64,000 nucleotides of DNA from Lathyrus oleraceus (taxonomy: Eukaryota > Streptophyta > Magnoliopsida > Fabales > Fabaceae): positions 225,634,539 through 225,698,538 of the forward strand of contig NC_066581.1 of the NCBI RefSeq assembly GCF_024323335.1. Direction: 5' to 3'. Made by a program: the position numbers and the translations under genes. Under the pieces are notes generated by a model. It searched no databases. It was not told the DNA's origin and saw nothing but the letters and a program-made list of their open reading frames with translations. The number at the start of each line of letters is the position of its first letter. The stretch's first letter is position 1. Shown in pieces: positions 35,380-46,200 of this stretch.

Positions 35380-35460
35380 AAAATGTGATTGCAAGAGTTC
35401 CAATTGTAGCTAAAAGTACTAGCTCATTTAAGCAATCATACAAACCCAGGTAACACTCAA
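35380..35460 (+). other. Unassigned exon-like piece
   Basis: An open stretch (NVIARVPIVAKSTSSFKQSY) ending CCCAG before GTAACAC, a donor-like sequence. I do not recognise the source gene. It is listed because it sits between recognised fragments and has the same exon-with-donor look. Confidence 0.3.
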
Positions 35461-35534
35461 GAGGATAATATTTCTAACAATCATTCCTCTATTACAACAT
35501 TCACTTGAAAGGAAAAGCATCCTTCTTCAAGAAC

Positions 35535-35690
35535 CACCAGACTGACAAGAAATCCTCTTCCCTTACCTGTTATGGTTGCGTGCTTCATCTAATGGTGGTG
35601 GTTTTCCTAAACTTTTTGGTTGAACTTCATCCTTCTTCCCAATTGTCATCTCTGCTAAAAGTCTCCTTGGAAGATTCTACTCTGCAGGAT
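35535..35690 (-). other. Unassigned exon-like piece on the - strand
   Basis: On the - strand an ATG-initiated stretch (MTIGKKDEVQPKSLGKPPPL, then DEARNHN) runs to ACAGGTAAGG, a strong splice donor consensus. The source gene is not recognised. Its opposite orientation shows that the fragments were not taken together from a single locus. Confidence 0.35.
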
Positions 35691-35883
35691 ATGCAACAAC
35701 TTTTCGTCAACCAAAATAGAAAAATATAAAATGAATTGTTGTACTTAGGCAATTAAGCAACTTGCCCATTTTGAACATTCTTGGAATTTCCTGGAATTTA
35801 CAGCATGATTCCAATTATTTAATCCCAGGAGAGCTCGGCAAACAGGCTAGCTGTAACAAGTTCATCAATCACTGTTGCGAAGA

Positions 35884-36129
35884 AGTCTTCCTAAGCCTGT
35901 TGAAAGTCTCAAGCGTCTTGCTAAGCCTAATCCTATGTTTGTTTGTACCATTGAGGAGTCTGGAGAACACATTGTTGCTGGTGCAGGAGAGCTTCATCTA
36001 GAAATCTGTTTGAAGGACTTGCAGGATGATTTCATGGGTGGGGCTGAAATTGTCAAATCCGACCCTGTTGTGTCATTCAGAGAGACTGTTCTTGAGAGGT
36101 CATGCCGCACAGTGATGAGCAAATCTCCC
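35884..36129 (+). pseudogene. EEF2: Elongation factor 2 (eEF2) fragment
   Basis: Eighty-two codons reading [44 protein letters not shown] and [13 protein letters not shown]. This is the central part of eukaryotic elongation factor 2, the GTPase that moves the ribosome along mRNA, spanning the start of its C-terminal half. It stops after VMSKSP and runs into unrelated bases. No other part of eEF2 is nearby. The match is strong and long, so identity is secure from family knowledge. It cannot encode a working factor. Confidence 0.92.
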
Positions 36130-36532
36130 AAGTTCGCCATTTTCCCTTGCAAGCAGTAAATCGCACATGAGTATTCCGGTTTTCACTGCAGTAACAAAAT
36201 CAGGCAATCAGTTTGAAAATTCAAGAAAGTTCCCAATTTGGAATTGGGACAAAAGCTATCAGAAAAGCATATGTTCAAAATTACCTCTTCGAAATCCATC
36301 ATCAAACGGGCTAAAAGCACTTCTGAGCATCTGAAAAAGGGCTTCTGAGCATTCTCCTTTGAGCCTTTACACACCAACCGAAACCCTAATTTGCAAGCAT
36401 AAAAGGAAGCGAGTGAGAGAGAGAAAGGGGGCGGCGAAGGCGATTCAAAAAAAAAAACCCTAGTCAGAACGAAAAAGCGGCGAAAATTTCAAACAGCAAA
36501 ACCCTAAATCTAAAAATCAAAAAACCTACTTG

Positions 36533-36786
36533 GGAGAGGGAAGAAGCGAGGTTGAGCCGTCATTACCGTCTTCACCACCGGAGGTGAGCTTTGCTTCAGC
36601 TTTTTTTTGTATGATTCGAGAGTGATTGAGAGAAAGGGTTGAGGTTGATGATGGTAACGATCGAGTGGAGTTTAACGATACAGAGAGAGTGAGGTTAGCG
36701 AAAGAGAGGTACCGAAAGGAGGGATACGTTGGGACGAGGATGGTGAGATGGAGAGGGAGCGAGCTTTGTGAGAGAAACGATTCCAT
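36533..36786 (-). pseudogene. First exon of an unidentified, possibly plastid-targeted gene
   Basis: On the - strand an ATG at 36786 opens 84 codons that are rich in Ser, Thr and Leu and poor in acidic residues at first (MESFLSQSSLPLHLTI, LSFANLTLSVSLNSTRSLPS), then acidic (GGEDGND). It ends CCCAAGTAGGT, a splice-donor-like site. The composition resembles a chloroplast transit peptide. The source gene is not recognised. The region between eEF2 and this exon (36130-36532) is AG-rich with AAACCCTAA-type motifs, like plant 5' untranslated sequence, and is unassigned. Confidence 0.45.
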
Positions 36787-36913
36787 TTCTTGTTGTTTTT
36801 TTTTATTTTTTAGTATTTATAGAATAATTAGTTTTAAAGAGAAAAACATTAAAAAAGATTCTTTTAATTAGTTAGTTAATAAGTGATTTAGGTTTCCAAT
36901 CTATTCCCCTTGG

Positions 36914-36938
36914 TAAGTCCAACAGCCAGGCGGCTGGA
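36914..36938. other. GC-rich imperfect hairpin with poly-T
   Basis: GTCC...AGCC and GGCT...GGAC pair around AGGC (36916-36938) and are followed by TTTTTTT. It could be the 3' hairpin of a Helitron, but the expected CTRR end followed by T is not convincingly present (GTAGACTAAC follows). Listed as structure only. Confidence 0.5.
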
Positions 36939-37040
36939 CTTTTTTTGCCAGTAGACTAACGGTTCTTTTTCTATTAAGTTTTTATTTTAATCTTTTTTAA
37001 TTTACCTTAGTTTATATATTTAGATTAGTACTGAAATAAC

Positions 37041-37120
37041 AGTTAATGGTTAAATAGCCTAGTGGAGAGTGGTTAGTTCCATAGTCTTAGGTGGAGTGAG
37101 TTCGATACTCATACGTAGCA
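37041..37120 (+). mobile_element. tRNA-derived SINE-like sequence (head region)
   Basis: TAGCCTAGTGG (37055-37065) matches the RNA polymerase III A box, and GAGTTCGATACTC (37098-37110) matches the B box, with about 33 bp between them as in tRNA genes. A tRNA gene is unlikely because the acceptor arms do not pair. A T-rich tail with repeated AGTATTTCATTT follows to about 37220. Such a head fits legume SINEs. Target duplications are not defined. Confidence 0.6.
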
Positions 37121-37764
37121 CTTTTTGTAGTATTTCATTTTTCTTTAGTATTTTTTTAGTATTTCATTTCTTTTTATATTTTATTATTATTTTGTTTTTA
37201 GTATTTTGTTTCTTGTAATATTTTTTATGTCCATGCTTCTTTATTTAATTTCATCATACACGCAAAACCTTTTTTAAAAAAACAAAAAAATCACACTTTT
37301 CTCGATTTAATATCGAGCCCATTTTCAAACCCGTGTAAGTCGATTGCTTTTTAAGCATCGCCATCAACCTCACATAGCTTACTCTTGGGCTTTCTTACAA
37401 TGAGCCGGTTCCCTTGCACTTACACGCATGCATTATTTGTTTGGGCCCGATTTTATTTATTTCATGATTGTTTTAACCCCCATTTGACAAATGTACCCCA
37501 CTCCCCCAATGTGTAACAATTTTGTACTTTTTATTTTCTTTTATTTGTTTGGTTGTTTAATTAGCTACTAACACAAGAGTAAAATCAACAATTTCAAAAA
37601 ATACAAAAATAAATGACTCGATCCAATGTCGAGTATTTTCTCAATAAACAAAACAACTCATTTCTCCATCCTATTCCAAAACTTCATCAAATGCTTGATC
37701 CAACATCAAGCCATTTTTCATAATAAAAACTCAAAAATATTAATTCTTACTTTAACACTTTCTC

Positions 37765-38430
37765 AATAAAGGTGGAAATGGAACATGGTGTATACCATGC
37801 ACTCCTGAGGTTAAGATTCGAGACGTATGCCTCGCCAATCTTAACTCTCGCCATCATCCAAATTTGTCCACTTTGTTTTCTCTCAAACACTTATCCAAAT
37901 TTCTTTTAAACGCCCAATCAATACTTGATCTAGGTCAAGTCATTTTCACAACAAAACTCAAAAAATATTAATCCCTATCTAAACACTTTTCAATAAAGGT
38001 GGAAATGGAACATGGTGTATACCATGCACTCCTGAGGTTAAGATTCGAGACGTATGCCTCGCCAATCTTAACTCTCGCCATCGTCTAAAATTGTCAATGT
38101 GGTTTCGCCAAACCTTTTTCTCAATCAAATCTAAGATACTTAAATCTTATTTAAGACTCTTTCAATAAAGGTGGAAATGGAACATGGTGTATACCATGCA
38201 CTCCTGAGGTTAAGATTCGAGACGTATGCCTCGCCAATCTCAACTCTCGCCATCGTCTAAAAATTGTTAATGCGGTTTCGTCAAACCCTTTCTCAATCAA
38301 ATTCCAAAATACTTAATTCCTATCTTAAACTCTTTCAATAAAGATGGAAATGGAACATGATGTATATCATGCACTCCTGAGGCTAGGATTCGAGATGTAT
38401 ATCTCGCTCATCCAAGTTCTCGCCATCACT
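37765..38430. repeat. Four tandem units with nested hairpins
   Basis: Units start at 37765, 37992, 38164 and 38337 (spacings 227, 172, 173). Each opens AATAAAGRTGGAAATGGAAC and then holds two inverted repeats: CATGGTGTATACCATG, and GTTAAGATT...AATCTTAAC enclosing CGAG...CTCG. The fourth unit is diverged, but the first hairpin there reads CATGATGTATATCATG, so pairing is kept. Confidence 0.9.
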
Positions 38431-39171
38431 CAAAATACATCCAACCGATCAAACTCTTTTCTCGCCGCCGTGCGATTAATCAAAGAACCTTTTTCATAAA
38501 TGGAAGATATATTGTCTTAAGGTGATTCAAAACAATGTTTCGGCCACGATTGTTGAGTAGAGATAAATGACGCTTTTCCGAATGTAGATCTATAAATCCG
38601 TTCGATGTGTGGTACGCGTCCACTCCTCATCTGTTTTGGGTAAAACGATGTTTTTGTCGATTAATACAATATAGCTTTCGCTAAAATCGACCAACAAACA
38701 AAACATTTTTCTACCCAGAACTACGTAAGCCTTGATTTCTCTTTTGAGATACGTAGGAGCAGGATTTGTAAATCTTGTCAGGCCCACTAATAAAAAACTT
38801 AGGTTTAGTCCTTCGTTAAAAAATCCAAAAACATTTTCCTTTCTTTTACTCTTTCTTTCCCACCTAATAACTTGAAAAGCCTAACATTTCAAACAAACAT
38901 TAACGCACACAACTAACCTAATGGTTCCCGTTGAGTACAACGGACGTGAGGGGTGCTAATACCTTCCCCTTGCGTAATCAACTCCCGAACCCTGATATTG
39001 GTTGCGATGACCATATCTTATCCTTTCTTTTGTCCTGGGTTTTATCGATATTTCCCCTTTCCTTTTTAGGAATAAATAAAGTTCGGTGGCGACTCTGTTC
39101 AGTCCATCATTGCGAGCGTGCGATCGCGCTTCGCTTTGAAGTCGTATCCCCATTTTTTTCGAGGTGCGACA
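38431..39171 (+). other. Terminal part of the solo LTR
   Basis: No gene. The arrangement parallels the 3' ends of the other Ogre-like LTRs: GAACTACGTAAGCC (near 38720), GATACGTAGGAGCAGG (near 38749), CTTCCCCTTGCGTAAT (near 38965), TTCGGTGGCGACTCTG (near 39081) and the CA end at 39171. It also fixes the + orientation. Confidence 0.7.
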
Positions 39172-39176
39172 CTCTG
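39172..39176. repeat. Target site duplication, right copy (CTCTG)
   Basis: Pairs with 33520-33524. Copia pol resumes here. Confidence 0.93.
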
Positions 39177-40677
39177 CAAGATAAAAAATGGATTCTGGCA
39201 ATAAAAGAATAACTTGATCAGTTTCCCAAAAATGACGTTTGGGATCTTATACCAAGATCCAAGGGAACCCATGTGATTGGAACTAAATGGGTTTACAGAA
39301 ATAAGCTAAACGAAAAGGGTGAAGTTGTCAGAAATAAAGCATGGTTGGTGGCACAAGGTTATAGTCAACAAGAAGTAATTGACTATAATGAAACCTTTGC
39401 TCCAGTCACGAGGTTAGAATCTATTTATCTCCTTGTATCTTTTGCTGTAAATTATTCCATGAAACTATATCAGATGGATGTCAAAAGTGTGTTTCTGAAT
39501 GGTTACATTTCTGAAGATGTGTATGTCTATCAACCTCCTGGCTTTGAAAATTCAAAGCTTCTAGAACATATTTTCAAACTTAAGAAATCTCTTTATGGTC
39601 TGAAACAAGCTCCCAGAGCTTGGTATGAAAGATTTAGTTTATTTCTTCTGGAGAATGATTTTATCAGAGGTAAAGTGGATTCCTCTCTCTTCTGTAAAAA
39701 CATTAGAAACGATCTTACGATTTGTCAGATTTATGTTGATGATATAATATTTGGTTCTGCTAACCCCTCTGTTTGCCAAGAATTTTCTGAGTTAATGCAG
39801 GCAGAATTTGAGATGAGCCTAATGCAAGAACTAAAGTTCTTTCTGGGGATTCAAATCAATCAAACATCAGAAGCCACATATGTCTATCAAAGCAAATACA
39901 TAAAAGATCTTATGAAGAAAATTGACATGTCAGAAAGCAAGCCAACCAAGACACTCATGCATCCTACTTGCATTTTGGAGAAGGAAGAAGCAAGTCAAAA
40001 GGTGTGCCAGAAACTCTATCGTGGTATGATAGGTTCTCTTCTTTATCTAACTGCTTCTCATCCAGATATATTATTTAGCGTATGTCTATGTGTTAGATTT
40101 TAGTTAAATCCAAGAGAATCTCACCTAACTGTTGTTAAGAAAATCCTCAGGTATCTGAAAGAAACACCTAACCTTGGCTTGATATATAAGAAAACATCAG
40201 AGTACGACTTTCTGGATACTGTGACGCAGATTACGCTGGAGACAAGTTAGAACATAAAAGCACATCTGGGAACTGTCAATTTCTGAGAGGAAACCTCATC
40301 TCATGGGCAAGCAAAATATAATCAACCATTACACTGTCAATTGCAGAAGTAGAATACATTGCAGCTTCACTATGCAACACTCAAATGCTCTGGATAAAGA
40401 ATCGGCTTGAGGACTTTCAGATTTATGAGAGTAACATCCATATCTTTTGTGGCAATACTGCTGCTATATGTTTAAGTAAGAATCCAATTTTATGATCCAG
40501 AGCTAAACACATAGAAATTAAACATCATTTTATCAAAGACTATGTTCAAAAAGGGATAATTATTTTAAAATTCATAGATACAAACCATCAATGGGATGGT
40601 ATCTTTACAAAACCCTTAGCTGAAGATAGATTTATTTTCATTCTGAAAAACTTAAATATGGCAGATTGCCTAGAATG
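39177..40677 (+). pseudogene. Copia reverse transcriptase and RNase H, decayed
   Basis: RT begins just after the solo LTR: WILAIKEELDQF, TKWVYRNKLNEKGEVVR, LVAQGYSQQEVIDYNETF, FLNGYISEDVYVYQPPGF, KSLYGLKQAPRAWY and the active site YVDDIIFG (YVDD at 39732-39743). The main open frame runs 39273-40103 and ends at a TAG. RNase H follows in broken form, with EVEYIAAS near 40345, AKHIEIKHHF near 40504 and a C-terminus NMADCLE ending at 40677. RT copies the RNA and RNase H removes the RNA strand. A stop, frame breaks and a TGA before SRAKHIE mean no activity. Confidence 0.92.
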
Positions 40678-41191
40678 AATTTGAACATGTGTTTCTCCTC
40701 TCTAATGTTAAATTAGACTCTGACTTAAACATATGTTGTTTTTCTGATTTTGGTTTTGATACTTCTACAAGTTAGGAGATATCTGGATCAGAAACCTTCC
40801 GAGTCAGAAACTTTTTGGTATTCTTGACTCCAAAAACATCAACACGTGGTCTCTCAAACGTGTGGCTCTGGATCTTCTATACACCTGTCTAGCTCAGAAC
40901 TCAAGAGCCAAACTATTGAGATCCCCTCGAGCAGTGTGCTTATCTTGAGATTAGACACCCATCATTAGTTGCATTTAATTCTCCCCACCCTTATCAACTC
41001 AAATTTTATCAATCATAAATGTTATTGTTCCCTTTTAAGCTAACATTGTCATTTTGTATGTTTTTGAACTTGTGTATATATATTCCCGCATTTCACACAT
41101 TCACACTTTTACTACTCACAACTTACACAAACCCTTAAACTCGCTTATCTCAACTTTCTCTACAGTCATCTTCATCTTCTTTAACAACATC
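40678..41191 (+). other. Spacer between copia pol and env-like region, with TATA-like site
   Basis: About 510 bp without a gene. TATATATATT at 41075-41084 is followed by a pyrimidine-rich, leader-like stretch and then the ATG at 41192. It could be an internal promoter for the env-like ORF, but nothing beyond position supports this. Confidence 0.45.
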
Positions 41192-43212
41192 ATGAATCTT
41201 CAACAACAACAAGTGTTTGAATACTCCCAAGAGATGAACGCCACTGAATAAGTTTCTCCTTCACAACAAGTTGAAACCCCTACTGCTGCTACTTCAACAA
41301 CCTCATATCAAGAACCTCATGTTCTTGAACGTCCTGCACATATCAATCTTTCAACGCCTTTTGAATAGCTTGAAGTGCTTTGTGAGTTATTGGTAGATTT
41401 TGACAACCTCAAAGCAAATGGAATGGATTTAACTCAAGAACTGGAAAATCAAGGGTGGGCTAACTACTTCAATCGTCTCTATGGTCCCATCTACACATAC
41501 TTGGTAAAGGAGTTTTGGAGATTTGCAGATTGTGATGACCATTACATTGTGTCTCACATTCTGGGAATAAGGATGGTGATAACTGAGAAGTCAATAGCAG
41601 CGCTCCTGAACATGGAAAAGGTTAGGGGGAAAGGATCTACAACATTAACCTTAGGGCGAAGTATATACCCCAGGGAGTTATCCCCACAATCGCTTCTCAG
41701 AACCCATAAGGAAAATCATCCAAGAACAAAGAGCTTCACCAGAACCCAAGGGTGTGGCTCAAGATCATTATGGGAATCATCCATCATCGTCCTTCTTCCA
41801 GCTCCTCCGACTATATCAACACTGATCAGAAGTGCATTATGTATTGTCTGTACAAAGGGATGAAGCTGAATCTTCTGTCTCTCCTCTTCAAGTATCTAAG
41901 GGATTCTGTCAGAGACACCAGAAATAACATGAAACCCAAAAAACTACATCCCTCTAGGAAGACTGATTTCTGATGTTCTGGTAGAGAGTGGTCTGGTGGA
42001 CCATCTCATCTCCTTAAGTCTGATGGAAGACGCCACCATGGACATAGGGAAGCCTATGAATGGGAGGAATCTGAAGAGCATGGGTCTGATAGACAAGGTA
42101 AAAGTCAAACCCTCTAAGGACACCTCCTGGGAAGCTCTGAAGGATCAAAGGGAGATATCTAATGGGATATATATATTCTCCAAGATTGATCCCCCAGAGT
42201 TCATTGTGTGCTATCTACAGGATCTGGAAGCCCAATGATATGAAATTTTGGCTTCACCTTGGATTAGCTCCCAAATCAACCCCCCAACTTCATGAAGAGA
42301 AAGAGGGAACCTTCAGCGACTCAGAAGCAACATGTGCCTCTGATCTCTTCAGCACCTGGTAAGTCCCCTATCTCAAAAGCTTTTAATGTTTCTGGTTCTA
42401 GGAAAATCACCTCATCATTACCTCTACCACCCCCACACTCTCCACCTTTGTCACCACTTCCCCCACTTTTCCTTCCACAAAATCCAAATCTCAGTAAAAT
42501 CCCTCTTAACCAACCATTTATATACCTATATTTTCTGAACCAAATACTTCTAAACCCCATACCTATGACCATAACCCATCTTCACCTCCGCTACCTTAAT
42601 TAAACCTCACAACAACATCCATCCCCATATCTGAATCTATATTGCTCAACAAACCTATATCACCCCTTTCTTCTTACCTCAGTTCCCCTCCCTACTACGA
42701 CCTAACATACAACTCTGAACATTCAGATATTCCTGACCCAACCTCCCCAAACCACGAAGAACTTCAGACCACAACTCACTCTGAAAAGACTCAGTCTGTA
42801 CCAGAAACTTCTGAAACCATTCCAGCTCCCTCTGAACCCATTTTTGAACCATTTGAACCCGTACACAAACCTTCTGACCCCACTCCTCCACCCTCTAAAC
42901 CTGACCTCACTCTTCCTACCCTTGATGAGGAATTTGCTAAGTTCTTAGAGAACTCTACTTTAAGACTCAGGCAACTATCTGACGAATCCAGGGTCAGTGA
43001 TAATCCTTCTGAAGTAAGGACTCATTGGAACGGGTTCATCAGGTGGATGACTTCTGAAGTCTTCAAGCTGAAGGGACTTTCTGAACAAGTCAGAAATGTC
43101 TATAACAGAAGTGCTAAGGAGAAGTTGGAGGTTCGTCTAGCTTATGAAGTTGTTGAAAGGGAAAAAAGAGAGAAGTTGAAGAAAAAGATGTTATTGAAGT
43201 TGCTGCTAGGGA
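41192..43212 (+). pseudogene. SIRE-type env-like ORF region, decayed and truncated
   Basis: An open region after RNase H, where SIRE/Maximus elements carry an env-like ORF of unknown function. The ATG at 41192 starts MNLQQQQVFEYSQ. Stops follow at 41249 and near 41367, and later parts fall in several frames (41375-41863, 41996-42238, 42642-43212). Seen in order: a globular part (WANYFNRLYGPIYTYLVKEF, IVSHILGIRMVITEKSI), a proline-rich middle (PPLSPLPPLFLPQNP; PTPPPSKPDLTLP) and a charged coiled coil near the end (VRNVYNRSAKEKLEVRL). No signal peptide or clear membrane segment is evident. The tail is lost at 43213, where an Ogre-type LTR begins. Confidence 0.7.
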
Positions 43213-46200
43213 TGTAAGACCCCAATTTTGGTCCTAAGATCCCTCATGTTATCTCATCATATGCATTGGCTTTGGGATCACACCTTGGCATCCTCCTTAC
43301 CTCTCATTCATCGGGTTTCCATTGGGAGAGATCATCAAGCACTTTTGATTATATCATACTTTGTTTTTCATCATTTACTAACCAAAATGCCAAAAATATG
43401 TCTATGTATAGCTTTGTTTCTTTTGTAGGTAGTGTGTGCTTCCACCAATGCCTCATCAAGCTCACAATTAAGGTTTGAGACCCTCAGTACAAGGATATCA
43501 ATCAAGGAATGGTTAAATTGGTTCTAGACATCATATATGGATCTCCATGATCTTCATTTATCATTTTGATCAAGAAACCATCAAGAGTTTGAGCTTGTTT
43601 GCCTTGGTATCTTGTGTGATTTCCTCAATAAGTTTATTCAGCAATTGATTAAATATTTAAAAGGATACTTAATATTACATCATCTTATGCATATGTAATT
43701 CTCCACCAGTCCAAAAGATCAAGAAAACTTCAAGTTAGCAAGTCGGTTGACTAGAGAAAATCAACTGGTCAAAATTGGGATTCCCTAGACCCTATCTCCT
43801 ACATTTTTTGTCATATGAAATCTATTCCAAGATAAAAGTTACTCCTTAGACATTAAAAACAACTTTAATGTTGAGGTCAAGAGCTATTTTTTCTTGTAAA
43901 GTCATTTTTTATGGTGAAAGATTATATGTCATTTTGTCTGAACCCTAGTTAAGAGGTCAACTTACAAGGACCATAACTTGCTCAGTTTTTATGAGATGAA
44001 GGCCATACAAAATTCATAATCAATTTCAAGATGTCCTCTCCAACTTTTATTTTTTGAGAAACTTCAATTTCAACTTGCAAGGGCATGTGCCAAGAGGAAA
44101 TATTATAGGTCATTTTGGGTCATTACCATTTAATAACCAATTTTCCTCAACTTCTAAAATGCATAACTCCCTCATGCCAAATCCAAATGAGGTCAAATTT
44201 GTGACCAAATTTAAGAGGGTTTAAATAGATACAACTTTTATGAAGGAACTTTTTCCATTTGAAGCTCATAGCAAAATTAATTTAAGATGGAAGAAATGAA
44301 TATTTGACTTGGTACTTAGAAAAAATTCAATTATGTTTGATTTTCCAAACTTCCACCTCAAAATTCATTATGATCCAAGCTTCAAATGTAAAAGTGTTCA
44401 ACATGAAAGTTTTCCCCCTTGATCTCACCTTTCCACAAAGTCCAAGGTCAATTCATTTGGACAAGGTTTGAATGACTTGTGCATGGTTACTCTTCATGGT
44501 TCCATTTGGATGAATCTCATGACCACTTCGTAATTTCAAATGCATGGCTTCATGTTACACTTTCAGCATCACTCGTGATCATCTTTGGACCTTTTTACAT
44601 CATTTCACGGGCCTATCACACGCCGATGCAAGCATGCACATGAGAATTGCTATTTTTGGCATTTGAATGGAAGTGTGTGGAAATCAATTGCCAAGCCTAT
44701 AAATACATTGCCTCATGCTCATAATTATGGAGACCTTGCCCAATATTTGCTCCTGTAACCTTCCCATCACCATTAGAGGATAAACTTGAAGGTTTTCAAT
44801 TGAAAATTGAGTTTCAATTTCACTTCTTTTTTGAAGTTGAAATTCCAAGAATCCAAGCCATTTGAGCTCTCAATTCACCTCCTGCAATCAAGTGGAAGTA
44901 AGCCCAAGCAAATTGAGATCCAGATGGAGCTTCATTACTGCAAACAGAAGGTGAAATTTGCCAAACTTTCTCTCTTCGATTCTCTCTCAATTCTTCAACA
45001 TTCTCTTTGATTTTTGGTTTGCTGAAGTCCTACAAATGTAGGCAACAAGATTGAAATGCTTTGAGGTCAAATCAAAGCAACTCAAATCATGAACCTCAAA
45101 TTTCAAATCCATGTATCTTTCAATATACTTGGAATTGGAAGAAATGGAGGTCAGATTCATGCTCCTGAGCATTTTTCCTTCAAAAACATGTACTCACTTT
45201 TCATTTTTCATTTGGTTGAGGGTTGACCAGTCTGGTGGGGTCCACCAGCGAAGATGACTGGAGCTAGGGCTCCGATGGTGTGTTGGCATGACCTAAACCA
45301 TCTAATCTCACATCCACGTTTTAATCTTGGCCCTTGTTTTGTTTGACTCATGTTACTACACGTTTGACTCATGTGTTAGGTGCAGTCTAGCGCGTGGCCA
45401 TCAGATCTGCCACCTCAATTAATGAGGGAGATCTGATGGCCCTTGTTTTTTTGAATTTATTTTTGTTTTCTAATTTTTCATTTAATCCCTTTATTTTGTT
45501 TAATTCATATTAATTTCATTTTTAATCCAAAAAATATGGGACTTTCACCAAAAATCTTTAAATATTATTCTCTTTCATATTATGAATTAAAATTATTTTT
45601 TGGATTAATTTTGGTATTTTTCATGAATTAAATTTTTTTGTGCATATTTTTAATTATTTAAAAATACTTCTGACTTTTTAAAAATTGTGAAATCTTTTGG
45701 CTAAGGTCATTTGACCTTGTTTGACCCAGGATAAATCCATTGACCGTTTATTTGGTGTTTTGAAGGGATTTTAGGTTTTGACCAAATTAAAATGTATTTT
45801 AATCCATTTTTTAAATTGATTTTTAATTGATTAAATGTTTAAAAATGTTGTTGAGCCATTTTTTGGTCTTGTGATGTTTGAATTTCTATTTGGGCCTTGG
45901 TCAAGTTTGATTTGACTTTTGTTGGATTAAAACCATTGGATTTAGGGGATTGATGAAATGTACATTTCATCTCCCAAAATGAATGGATGGTTTTGATGAA
46001 ATTCCTCCCATGATCAATTTGTGTTTCTATCTTCCCATCCCTCTTCATCTTCATCCCTATTTTTTCCCATTCCCTCATTTAACCAATGAAATCTCTAATG
46101 TTCAAAGGTTAATTGATTCATCGATGACCTTGTGTCAGATGAATCAATACAAGTATGACTGAGATAGGTCTCTCCCTTTTGATTTTTTTTCTTTTAGTGT

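Larger units (their letters stand above)
33525..39171 (+). mobile_element. Solo LTR of an Ogre-like family, carrying host gene fragments
   Basis: A 5647-bp insertion in copia pol with TG...CA ends (TGTCATACCCCGATTTTGAC ... GAGGTGCGACA) and a CTCTG duplication. It has no primer site outside its ends and no gag or pol. Its last kilobase has the layout of the other Ogre-like LTRs here: GAACTACGTAAGCC, GATACGTAGGAGC, ATACCTTCCCCTTGCGTAATC and AATAAAGTTCGGTGGCGACTC before the end. So it is best read as a solo LTR, the product of recombination between two LTRs. Between about 34080 and 36790 it holds pieces of at least five unrelated nuclear genes, then a hairpin, a SINE-like unit and four tandem hairpin units. 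Whether those pieces sit in the LTR itself or in an unresolved nested element is open. Confidence 0.8.
4143..43212 (+). mobile_element. Ty1/copia retrotransposon, SIRE/Maximus-like, decayed and multiply interrupted
   Basis: Reading rightward the segment gives a 5' LTR (about 4143-4807), a primer binding site matching initiator tRNA-Met (4810-4821), gag, an aspartic protease with a DSG motif, GAG-pre-integrase, DD35E integrase, reverse transcriptase with YVDD, RNase H, and a proline-rich then coiled-coil env-like region. Protease before integrase before RT is the copia order. A large env-like region after RNase H is the mark of the SIRE/Maximus lineage. Without its three guests the element spans roughly 8 kb. 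The 3' LTR is absent because a second Ogre-type element begins at 43213. All frames carry stops, so it is dead. The host piece resumes in frame on both sides of the two complete insertions. Confidence 0.88.

Noticed and set aside
34085..36786. Functional host genes for VPS26, MED21, eEF2 and others
   Set aside because: Each covers only a small part of its family, lacks starts or ends, and they abut in mixed frames and strands.
34000..36965. A Helitron or Pack-MULE carrying the gene fragments
   Set aside because: I could not find a convincing TC/CTRR pair or long terminal inverted repeats with a 9-bp duplication. Kept only as an open alternative.
37041..37120. A tRNA gene
   Set aside because: A and B boxes are present, but the acceptor and other arms do not pair.
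37765..38430. CRISPR-like array
   Set aside because: There are four units of 172-227 bp in a plant LTR, and the spacers are repeat sequence themselves. This is not a CRISPR structure.
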